The notes beneath the pieces are model-generated. The model had not been told where the DNA came from. It did no database searches and saw nothing but the letters and a program-made list of their open reading frames with translations. From positions 45,969,289-46,033,288 of the forward strand of contig JAPTHN010000004.1 of assembly GCA_026936325.1 (NCBI GenBank): DNA of 64,000 nucleotides, given 5' to 3'. The DNA comes from Platynereis dumerilii (lineage: Eukaryota > Annelida > Polychaeta > Phyllodocida > Nereididae). The position numbers and the translations under genes are program-made. Shown here piece after piece: positions 25,150 through 35,700 of the stretch (positions are counted from its first letter, which is position 1; each line of letters opens with the position of its first letter).

Positions 25150-26640
25150 AAGTTATGCATAGATCAGTACAAACTTGGTCTAGGGGGCATACACCTTGGC
25201 TTGTGCCTCTTTCGCGTATGACCCCCTATAAGTTGTACACTACAGGAAAGAGACTGAAATTGTCACCGGACTCATTGGCTGTCATTCAAATTAAATTTCA
25301 GTTCAGCACAGTGATGTCATGCATGCATTGGAGCTTTATTGTTTAATGATCTCAAAAAGTCATTTCTCAGCATCAGTTACAGTGATACACTCACCAGAAA
25401 AAGACATCAGATTCTGACACTTAAGTGTATGTAGGCTACATGCCCATCATGCATTATTGCCCATTTATCCCTCCATGTAGGTCACCTGTCCATATTATAG
25501 ATACCAGCACCACCATCAGCAACTTTCAACAACAACTGCTTTATTTGGTATTGATGTTTGTATCAAGAATTCCAACAGTCACTGCCCTATTGACTAGCTT
25601 GATCATTGTTATTCAAAAATCAATATGAATCAACAATGGCTTTGTTGACTCTTTGAGTAGAGAAATTTAAATAAAAAACTACTGGAAATTTTTGAAGTGA
25701 CATTCTTTGTAATTAAACAGACAAGCATTGGACCATTATCTCTAGCATTAACTCCCCGATCCAATTCTTATTCTATTCTATTCTATTGACGTAAAATTCA
25801 TTGTATAACACTATGTTGCATTCAATAGCATTATGTCTTATGCACACTAGTGTTTTTAGGGGGAATGCCCCCAACCTAGCTCGAAACAAACACGAGAAAG
25901 ACAGGAAATGCCACGGATAACCATAAATTTTCCAGATGTTACACCCCTTGCAGGCAATTTATAGATGCGCTCCTACTTGTGCATCTCAACATAGTTCAAC
26001 AGAATTATAACTGAAACTCACATACCCAGTACTGCTGTCTACCAGATTGATTTCATTTTTTGTGATACGTTTGATTTAATTCTTTAAACTTTTTACCACT
26101 ATTCACTAATTCTCTTGTTCTCTAGTTCGATACCAAGGAGTTCAGCATTTGCACCCAGCTGCCGTATTCCCCATCCATTATTCAAGTCTATAACTGTTCA
26201 ATTGGAGCAATTTATGTTAGCCAGACCTGCAGCAGACCAACCCATATACCCTGCAGGGTCTTAAGGGACCCCACCTCAGAGAAAGGTCATCAAGTTCACT
26301 GACCCAAAGGTCACATGACTGTCGAACCAGTGAGTTAAGCCCCCCGGAGGGTTCAGTCTCGTGACGTCATCAGTGACGTCATAAACCTTTCTTGTCTTAC
26401 GAGCCCTTGTTTGAATTATTGGAGGTCTATTCTGGGTCTATACCCAGTCTGGTACATGGTGCTTTAGGGTTTTTGCAAAGCTTCTCCAGAGACCAAAACA
26501 GCTCTCTACCCAACTAAAATACTGCAATCTACAAGTGAGCAGCATTATGAAGAAAGGCCTTTTGAATGAGGAATTTTACTACAAATGTCTACCTTGCCAA
26601 TAGTGAAAGTATACCAGAGAGAAGGAAATTGTTTCAAACA
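25150..26640 (+). repeat. Repeated block beta, copy 1
   Basis: Aligns with 30150-31330. 26200-26600 and 30900-31310 are close to identical by eye, including gcagcagaccaacccatata and a pair of tgacgtca sites. The start (caccggactcattggctgtc) matches 30205 and weakly 32300. No domain is recognisable in its frames. Confidence 0.8.
26362..26381. promoter_or_regulatory. Paired CRE-like sites
   Basis: Two perfect palindromic TGACGTCA sites begin 12 bp apart (26362 and 26374). This octamer is the full CREB/ATF site. The same pair with the same spacing is kept in the other copy of the block at 31066 and 31078. Function is inferred only. Confidence 0.4.
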
Positions 26641-27375
26641 ATGATATGTAGCCATTGTACCTAGTCAAATACTGTATGCTAAGGGACTTAGTATAACAGT
26701 CAAAGAGTAGTTCATTGAATATGGGGACGAAATATTAGCAAACATATCATAACAAAAACTTCTAATACCGGTACTGTTTATATGAAATCAATTAAATACC
26801 TCCACTCCTGGGCCATCAAGGCATGTTGTGCAGATCATTCTCCACAATTTGTGCACATTGTCAAAGTTTGGTAAATCCAATTTAAAGAATTACATCCAAA
26901 TGTTTTGGAGATGTTGAATTTTCTTGAACAAAATATATGTGAACTTCTTTTAACTGCTGCTTGACATTGTCTATCTACAAATTAAGAGGATTACAAACTT
27001 CCAGTGCCTCTTTCGCGTTACTGGCGTTTATCATTGTTGGGGTATTTTAAAATCTCAATGTTGTTTCTAGTTTTTGCTTGCTGGTAATCACTTTTCAGTT
27101 ATTGGTCACGCCCACCCTATCTAATCCGCTGTCTATTATTTTGTCATTTAATTTCATTGGTGGAAAGTCATCAACAGCAATCACGTCTTTTTGTGCTGAG
27201 AGTGACTTGACCACAAATGATCATCTCAGATCACATTTTTGCTCAAATTTTAAAAAAAACCACTGTAGGGCTATTATGTAGAAACGGCGACTTTGTGGTC
27301 TACACTGCACAGAAAGTGCCTGAGTTGTAAAGTAAAGGATATTTATAGCTTGATAGATGTAGGCCTATACAAAGA
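26641..27375. other. Gene-free stretch
   Basis: Nothing recognised on either strand. Confidence 0.45.
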
Positions 27376-27376
27376 C

Positions 27377-27413
<37 letters not shown>

Positions 27414-27489
27414 TATATCTAGATATATATCTAGATATCTAGATAGATATCTAGATAGATATCTAGATAGATATCTAGATATCTAGATT

Positions 27490-27535
<46 letters not shown>

Positions 27536-27590
27536 CACATAGATAGACACATAGATAGACACATAGATAGATAGCATTAGCGCATGTAGG
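27376..27590 (+). repeat. GATA microsatellite with tagatatc sub-array
   Basis: Runs of (gata)n on both sides of an array of atatctagatag units, then (gatagacacata)n. Simple-sequence DNA; the apparent frames through it are artefacts. Confidence 0.95.
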
Positions 27591-28134
27591 GGCCACTCAT
27601 AAGCGTAGGATGTAAACGATTTTTGGGGGAGCTGGTAAAAAATATTACCCAAATTGCCCTGAAATCTAAATTCCCAATTAATTTTGCCCGAGATTAGACC
27701 CAAAAAAATGCATATCGCAGACATTTCTAGATACGCTCGCTGACAGATAAAGAGACAGCCACACAGATAGATAGACTGACAAATTGATTGATTGATACAT
27801 CATATATATGACCATTGATTTGACGTTTCAGTTTTGCATGAAAAACACTCGGCTGTTTTGTTACAATTTGTTCCAAAGTATGTTGCTTGCTGTTTGTAGG
27901 TTTCTTTTTGGCAGCTTGGCTATTCAAATCACCTATTGCTTGTTATGATTATTTAAATCCCAAAATGCCCCAATTGTGTCAATGAAATCAACAAAGCCAC
28001 AAGACAATCTTCAAACCCACGATATAAAATTGATGGATTTTCCCAAAGAAAAAACGGGAATGAAAGACAAATTTAGTTGGATACGTTGCCAAACAACATG
28101 TACAGAAGGTAGGGCATCTTCTCATTGCTTGACA
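27591..28134. other. Gene-free stretch
   Basis: 27595-27740 has agcgtagg ... tacgct at its edges and a G-run/C-run interior that recalls the hAT-like MITEs, but no target duplication is visible. Nothing else recognised. Confidence 0.4.
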
Positions 28135-28281
28135 GACTCATGTTATTACAGATCTCGTATAAGTGTGCCATGTTCCATGTGAATATATGCTCAGATGATG
28201 TCAGTATGGCAATACTGACATCACTATTGGTACTCCAAGCTTGAGTGTTGATTCCAACTGCTACCAACAAGTCGGGCTTAA

Positions 28282-28754
28282 AGTTACCCCGAATGATAGG
28301 TCAGGTTTTAAAGGAAAAAAACTCTAATTTTTACACTATCTTGTGTATTGTGGTCACAACACTTCGTGTGTAAAGTTTCTTGGCTGTAGGATTTTTTTTT
28401 CTTGCTGAAATTATTGCCTAAATGCACCAAATGACCCCTGGATTTATTTCGGGTACGCACGGAAAAAACAGTCTGTCTTGAGTGCTATCAACTTTATGAC
28501 ATCACCAGCATTGTTACAATTTGTTAACTTGTAGCTGTATATTTATAACAATGGTCATTGTGACGTCATCAGCAATGGATGTGCTGGAGGCTGGAGACAC
28601 TATCAAGTAAAAATAAAGGAAATAACTGAATAATTTATTTGATCAACGAAATACTTAAAAAAGAATAGTTAAAATATTATTGATCACAAGTTCATGTTAT
28701 AATAAACAGAAAATCGCCTATAATTAGCAAAGGATTTTATCATTCAGGGTAACT
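28282..28754. mobile_element. TTAA-flanked MITE
   Basis: Ends are TTAA-AGTTACCCCGAATGATA and TATCATTCAGGGTAACT-TTAA, a 17-bp inverted repeat with one mismatch and TTAA on both sides. 473 bp, no open frame. A piggyBac-type origin is inferred from the target site. Confidence 0.8.
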
Positions 28755-28818
28755 TTAAGGCCTGTCTAAGTGTGAATAACAATTGATTAATCTGCATTCA
28801 TTGGTATGGTTGTTTGAT

Positions 28819-28980
28819 TCAGTTGGAGCAGGTGAAACTGATATGTTTGAGCCACTTGCTTGATCCATCATAGACATTCATGGTGGTCCTGTTGTGAAAT
28901 TTCTCCTTGAGGGCAGCACCTTGTGGCTTTTCAGCCTTTTCAGTGAGATCTGCACCAAAGAAACTGTTCAGAATTGATGA
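28819..28980 (-). CDS. Orphan terminal exon-like frame, unknown protein
   Basis: On the minus strand a plausible acceptor (cccattccag) at 28981-28982 is followed by 53 codons and a TGA stop. The codons have the look of real coding sequence: mixed, polar and charged residues without low complexity, beginning SSILNSFFGADLTEKAEKPQ and ending KWLKHISFTCSN. The frame also stays open upstream to 29040. I do not recognise the family and see no partner exon nearby. It could be the last exon of a gene whose other exons I missed, a captured exon inside the inverted-flank element, or chance. Confidence 0.35.
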   Translation of the reverse strand, partial: SSILNSFFGADLTEKAEKPQGAALKEKFHNRTTMNVYDGSSKWLKHISFTCSN

Positions 28981-29689
28981 CTGGAATGGGGATGATGGGG
29001 AGATTTTTTGGAAGTGAATGTGGCGGTGTTGCATGGGCATACTAGAGGACGAGAGATGGGGGGGGGGTAGTTACTCCCCAAAAATTTGGGAAAAGGCCAG
29101 ACAAGGAGGCTAAGAATTCGATCATCAAATAAACATTATTGGAAATCAGTGATAAGGATGCCCCCAAGCAAGAAATATTATTTTTGCAAAGACAAAGCAG
29201 CACATGATAACCTCTCAGACCAAAAAATGAATGTGAGAGTGAATGAATTTGTTTTTTTGTAAAAGTGCTAAAACTGATAGCAGTTATACACAAAATCCAT
29301 GCATCATACATAGCTGGATATTGTAACTTTTGGATTTATTCAAAACATCAAACTGAATAATCAATGTTGAGCAACAATCTAACAGCTTATTGTGGATTTG
29401 TAATGGTGTGATCAGTATGGGTTCCAAGTGACACACATGAAACTGCGAAATATACCAACTGTGAAATCATTATGCTGATACTGACATCACAAGAGCACTG
29501 TGGCAGTTGAAAAGAACATGGCACACCTATACGAAATCTGTAATAACAGGTTAAACAGGCCTAGAACTACCACAACGAATCTGATGCGCTAGTTTCGACC
29601 AGTATTGCAATAGCCAATATGCTGGACTAATTGTACCAGTGTACATTCAAGGCATTTTTGGCAGAAGAGCAATGCATACTCAGAATTCT

Positions 29690-30060
29690 TTCATTTAGCA
29701 GAACGTTTTACCCCTTGAGCCAGTGATCAAGTTTCATTGAGAATGACAGCCAGGACCAATCTCCAGAGCAGAAGGTGTGGATTCTAAATTTTGGCAAAAT
29801 AATGGATCTGCTCTTTGCAACTGTGGCACACATTGCATAGAATATATGAAACTCTTCAGTAACTCTATTAGTTTTATTCTTGGCCAATTTGATATACTGG
29901 TTACTTTTGTGTTTAAAGTGTATTTTTAAGATATCATGTTTCATGCCCATCAGTCTTCCAAGGAGCAGTTGCGTTGCGCTTGTACACCATCTTTCAAAGG
30001 TGATTAATTTGCCTTTGAAGGATAAAAATCCCCCGAGTACATAATACATTAGCCAAAACT
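29690..30060 (-). repeat. Repeated block alpha, copy 1
   Basis: Aligns with 31425-32140, for example gagaatgacagccagga, aaaataatggatctgc, cattgcatagaatatat and gtttcatgcccat. Copy 2 contains about 350 extra bases near 31690-32045. No coding signal. Confidence 0.7.
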
Positions 30061-30149
30061 TGGTAATATATAATGATAATGCAATACTTTTCTAATTTGA
30101 GCAATGTCTCAGTTATGCGCTGGTCATTTCCTTTAATTGTTGTCCAATA

Positions 30150-31330
30150 TAGTCCACTACAGATTATATTGGTTAGAGCTGCGGGGACAGACTTTAAATC
30201 ATCACCGGATTCTTCGGCTGTCATCCAGCACTAACTTTCAGTTCAGAATGGTGATGTTATGCAGTTATATATACATTCTGCAGAAAATAAATGCACTTAT
30301 TTGTTAGAGTTAATCACCCATGTATGCAATCTCTAAATCATATTGTGTATTCCTCCATTCTAATTTAGCTCACCTTTCATCTCCATTGTTAATAATAGCA
30401 GACACCATCAATATCATCAACCTAACACTCTTTTTATTAGGTATTGATGTGTGCTTCCAAAATTCCAGCAGTCAACTGCCTTATTGACTACATGTACGTA
30501 TTCATTGGTTTTTGAATCACTGCCCTGAAGGGTAAATGATATAAGAACATGCAATGTCTTCATTGACTTTTTGCACAGAGAAATTTAAATAAAAAAACTA
30601 TTGAAAACTTTTGAAATGATGCCCATTGTAACTAAACAGACAAGCAATGGACTCTATCAAGCACTATCATCTCCCTGTCCTAGTTTTCTATTCTACTACA
30701 TTCTATTCTATTCTATTCTATTCACCTTCATTGTACTGCATTGTACTATATTGCATGGCATTGCATGGTATTGTATTCTATTTTATTGCTATCTGTTCCC
30801 CTTGTGTTCTCTTGAAATACTTCCTATCAAACACCAAGAAGTGCAGCATGTGCACCCAGCTTCCTTATTTCCCATGCATGTATTATTCAAGCCTATAACT
30901 GTTCAATTGGAGCAATTTATGTTAGCTAGACCTGCAGCAGACCAACCCATATACCCTGCAGGGTCTTAAGGGACTCCACCTCAGAGAAAGGTCATCAAGT
31001 TCACTGACCCAAAGGTCACATGACTGTCGAACCAGTGCGTTAAGCCCCCTGCAGGTTCAGTCTCGTGACGTCATCAGTGACGTCATAAACCTTTCTTGTC
31101 TTACGAGCCCTTGTTTGAATTATTGGAAGTCTATTCCGGGTCTATACCCAGTCTGGTACATTGTGCTTTGGGGTTTTTGCATGTTTCTCCAGCGACTAAA
31201 ACAGTTCTACACTCAGCTGAAACACTACAATCTACCAGTTAGCGGCCTTATGGCAAAAGGCCTTTTCGATGAGAAATTTTACTCCAAATGTCTGCCTTGT
31301 CAAAGGTGAATATTGTATACAAGAGAGACC
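30150..31330 (+). repeat. Repeated block beta, copy 2
   Basis: Second copy of the block at 25150-26640, next to an alpha block on each side, so alpha-beta forms a tandem unit. Carries an (attct)n run near 30690 where copy 1 has one near 25770, and keeps the two tgacgtca sites at 31066 and 31078. Confidence 0.8.
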
Positions 31331-31424
31331 AATAGTTTGAACCAATAATACAGCCATTTTATGAGTTTACGTGCAAGAGACTTTTGACAAAAGACCGTGT
31401 AGATTCAGATATCCTACCAAATTA

Positions 31425-32140
31425 GCAAAACATTTTAACCGTTCAGGGCGGTGATGAAGTTTTATCGAGAATGACAGCCAGGAACAATCTCCATAGAAGA
31501 AAGTGTGGATTCTGAATTGCAGCAAAATAATGGATCTGCCTTCTGCAACTGTAGCCCACATTGCATAGAATATATAAAACTCTGCAACAATTCTAGGCTA
31601 TTAGTTTTCCTTCTTGGGCAGTTTGAGTTTCCAGTAACTTTGTGTTTTAGTTTTTCGATTTTATTTCATGTTTCATGCCCATCTGTCTTTCCAAGTTATT
31701 ATGTCGCCAAAATAAACAATGTCCAAAAGAAAGATTAGAGTCATATTAAACCTATTCTAACAACAACATTTACTTAACTGTCATTCTATGCTCAATATGT
31801 GAAGACAGATTCCTTCAAATATGTAAACAAACAGTTTTTCATGCCGTGAAAAAGTCCTGTTTTGTTTACAAATCAAGCAATGCAGGGCTCTCCTTAAGTA
31901 ATTTAAGGCTTTACAATGAATTAAACTCACTTAATTATGGAAAACACGCAACTCTGTTGATTGGAGGTGTATAGTATACTTAAAATCTATCAATTTATGA
32001 TCTATAACTACAAGTTGAATTTTACATAGAATCGGCGGACTTACTACCTTTCCAGGAGGTGTTGCGTTACACTGGTACTCAGTCTTTCAAAGGTGATTAA
32101 TTTACCTTTGAGGAATAAAAATCTCCCAGATGAATTGTGG
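31425..32140 (-). repeat. Repeated block alpha, copy 2, and truncated beta after it
   Basis: Second alpha copy with an internal insertion. It is followed at about 32270-32340 by a short start of beta (gtgagagctgcagtg ... caccggactcatcag). The block lies just downstream of the UGCG stop codon, so it may be transcribed as 3' untranslated sequence. Confidence 0.65.
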
Positions 32141-32470
32141 AGATAACTCAATAGCTGAAACTCAGTAGAACATAATGCAATTTACTTATCTCATCTGTGG
32201 CATAACTCCATATAATTTAAAATGTCAATTATGTACTGGTCATTTCTTTTCAGCCTAGTATAATATAGTTATGTTGGTGAGAGCTGCAGTGGAATTATCA
32301 CCGGACTCATCAGATGTAATCCACAATACTTAGAGATTTTTTGTAAATTACTGATAAATTACATTTGTTTTTCTACTTTAGATGTGATAATTTGAAATAG
32401 CTAATTGTACGATAAACAAAAAAAGAGATCTTACAAGAGAAGTAAACATTTCGAAATTGGTAACATTTTT

Positions 32471-32731
32471 TTAAGGATTCTTGTTTTTGATGTCAGAAGG
32501 ATTGTACAGGTAGCTTATAGGTTTTGACGGTTGGAGTCCCTTTGTTTTGTGATGGACCCCATTCGAATGACACACAAGCTCCCCGATACCATTCCAGCGG
32601 ACTCGATACTCCTTTGATTTCCATTTGAGGTAAGGACTGGATAAGGATCTCAGAAATAATTGAAAAGTGTAGAATTCAGCATGAAACCAAACTCGTAAAA
32701 GTTCTCCTGTTGAAAGTTTTACTTGTCCTCC
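32471..32731 (-). CDS. UGCG: UGCG terminal coding exon 9
   Basis: Acceptor atttcag; 86 residues and a TAA stop. [19 protein letters not shown] and [12 protein letters not shown] match the human WFIRESMTIYIFLSALWDP and RYRLRCGGTAEE segments. The last ~30 residues are an extension absent from the human enzyme. Confidence 0.93.
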   Translation of the reverse strand, partial: GGQVKLSTGELLRVWFHAEFYTFQLFLRSLSSPYLKWKSKEYRVRWNGIGELVCHSNGVHHKTKGLQPSKPISYLYNPSDIKNKNP

Positions 32732-35700
32732 CTGAAATGAAAGAAAAGGTACAGAGGAATTATTACTTGTGGGTACTGTACACACAGACTTAAGGTGGCT
32801 CGCTACTCGTGTAATTACGTCATGTGAGCATATTTCCGCGCAGCCAGGCAGGCCCTATCTATCGTAACGTCACCATTGCAGCAGAGCACTGCTGACACAA
32901 CTTCAACATTTTTTTAAATTCTGATAATTCCATGCGTCGGCCGCTTCGTTTGCCATTTGCCATTAATCTACCAGATTTTCAGCTCTATACTCTTAGTAGA
33001 AAATTTTTGTAGGCGATTTTAGGCAAGCATGTCTAGTTTCTCAAAAATGACTCTGTAACACAAATAACTGTTTATATCAGTTTCTAGGCCCATTACTATG
33101 TAGGGTCATATGTCTGTATCATTATATTGTTCCTTACTTCATTTGGAAGCAAATGACAAAGAAATAAAAAATCCTATCTCGTCATTTTTTTTAGCGCTAT
33201 GGTTCATAAAAAAAATAAAAATTTAAAAATCATAACTTTTGATCCGAACCCCCAGAAAAGTTCTTTAAACTAAATATATCTTTCAGGGATTTTAATCAGC
33301 TTTTCCATGAAACTGTCCTCTTTAATTCCATGCTTCATTTAATAACATAGGATGAATGGCCACTGAATGGCAGGGAAAACTTCACAGTAAAAAAATTAAG
33401 AAAAAAATTGAGTTTTTCAGGTTTGCGTGGACTGACTTTCTTTTACATAACCTCAAATATTTTGAAAGAAAGGCTGGTAGCGACCACTTTCGTTTATATA
33501 TCCTTGCTATAAACTATATTTTGGATCATTTTAAACTATTTTAAAGAAATCCTATCTTGGAAAGTTCACGAGTATCGAGCCACCTTAATACACAGGCTCA
33601 TATTCATTACAGTATGTCACTTTGATATAGAAAAAGAGTGGACTGTTGCACTGTGAAAATGGTAGCCGGTGTGTCATCATGCTGATGATTTGTCATGCAT
33701 TATCTTACCCAATACTTTCAATGCTAATTTGATTTCAGGAGACTTATCCTGCTTGTTGGTGACAGCCAAATGAAAGGATTATGCATCTGATGTTCACTCT
33801 AAAATCGGTTATGACAAGTCAGATGGCCTTCTCTTGATCATGACTATTCAAACAGCCTCAGTTTTTCCCATGTTGAGAGTAGAGAAGATGAAACTTCATC
33901 AGCTATCATGCATGAGTCAAGAAGTCATTTTTCACAGTGAACTGGTCCTCATTTATCAAAATATCAGTGAGCCGCGTAGCAGTGAACTCTGCCAGAAATC
34001 AGATGCAGCAACTGCACAGCTAGTGCTGTTCTACAAAAGGCACCGGGGTCAGTCTGACTCGTGAAAGTGACAACTGTATCCTAAAGAAATTTTCAAAATG
34101 ATCATTTTTAACCAGTTTCTTCAGAATTCAGGAATAACATCTTCAACTCGATTTTGTTTGCGACTTCATTAGACCTTTTGATTCTTGTCTCAGACTAGGA
34201 CTCATCCATGTAAGATTTATTTTGGATTATGTTTGTTTGAGTCTTTATTGAAAGGCACCTGGAAAACTATGTCATACCTTGAAGGCTTCTCTTGACCAAT
34301 GAAAGTTTCAGGAAAAATCATGTATTTTTTATCAAAAGTGTCTACAATTTTGAAATCACCAGTAATTACAGAAACTACATACCTCAACAACATACATCAA
34401 AATAAAGTCCAACAACATCCATGATAGAAGGTGAATTGCGAAGTATGCATATGGACTCCAACCCAGGAAGATTGCAAATGCACATGCCACCAAAACTCCT
34501 TGGACGAAACAACCTAATAGGGGTTCCACCAGGTACAAAGATGGCGCGACTGACATCCGAAGCTTCATCCACCTGCAACAAGAGGCAAATAATAACTTTG
34601 AACTAACAGCTAAAAAAGTCTGCCCCCCCAAGGGACGTATCTAGAAATGGCCTGGGGGCATTACATGTGGAGAACATGCAGCGCAAAGTAAAAAAAAAAA
34701 ACAATTGAATATCTCAAAAAATGTTTTCTCAAAAATTTCTCAAATTTTAATGAATGGTGGGCACGTCATAGGCTTGCATACAGACCCTTATCTTTGGAGC
34801 TTTTATTGTGGTATAATATTTTTTATAATATAAACAATATATATATGCCTCAGGCAGCAGTCTTCATGTGATCCTGTTTTTAAAAATCTTAGGCTTTTCC
34901 AAGGATACAGCCTATTTCACCATTCGGGGGAGCCACCATTTGAAAATTCGTAAGGAGTAACTCATGAAAATGTTATTTTAGACCGTACACATATTTGGAG
35001 GATTTTAGATGACAAGAAATAATTTGAGTGGAATTTTTAAAAATTTCACATAATACTTTAGGCGATCCCATGCAAGCTTAAAAATTTGGAAATGAGGTTA
35101 CTCGCACCCAAGGTCTGTTGGCTCCAACATAAATGAAGTGTCAAGCTACAAATACACAGTAAGATTACAAATATATTCCAACTTTAATGAGATATGGCTG
35201 ACTGGACTGGAACAGAAGCTCATGGTCTGTCTTAATTCTGGACTTCATTTAAACATAACATTGGTGACAAGGAAACATTTTTCGTACCTTATCATTCGAT
35301 CATGGAACTGTTTGATAGTGCCTACTTCGCTATTTTGTCTGCAAGGTATGGGACACAATCTGCCCTTATATCCCCTGTAACAAATACAAATAATACAAAT
35401 TACAAATAATGTAAAATGTAAAGCATGAAAATGGTAAACCAACTTCGAGACCTTTTTTTTTTTGTGATACCAGGTCCAACGGGATCAACATGTTTTTTTG
35501 TTGTTTTTTTTGTTTTTTTTTTAAATCCCAACTTATTTCATAAGTGCTTTTAAGTTGAGCCAAAGAAAGTCAGGGAATAGTCTTAGTTGAATTAAATTTT
35601 GGCACTATGATTCTTGTGGGTCCTAAAACCATAAGCTCGAATTGGTTTTGGTAAAAAGAGAAGAAAAAGGACACTTTTCTTTTGCTGGTGACTGTATATA

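Larger units (their letters stand above)
28135..29551. repeat. Inverted flanks around a 1.2-kb segment
   Basis: 28137-28230 (gttattacagatctcgtata, gtgccatgttc, gatgtcagta) is matched in inverted order by 29465-29551 (tactgacatcac, gaacatggcac, tacgaaatctgtaataac). The enclosed part holds a TTAA MITE, an orphan exon-like frame and a hAT-like remnant near 29045. It may be an old long-TIR element. Confidence 0.5.

Noticed and set aside
27376-27590. CRISPR-like array of regularly spaced repeats
   Set aside because: It is a microsatellite; the spacers are not unique and the context is an animal genome.
27431-27724. 97-residue frame with repeated YLSIYLSI
   Set aside because: Translation of the GATA microsatellite.
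29040-29190. hAT-like MITE similar to 7900-8121
   Set aside because: A G-run followed by ccccaaaaatttgggaaa and a similar inner stretch suggest a relative, but the right end and an 8-bp duplication could not be found, so borders are not called.
34356-34631. Independent 91-residue protein
   Set aside because: It is UGCG exon 8 with intron sequence on both sides.
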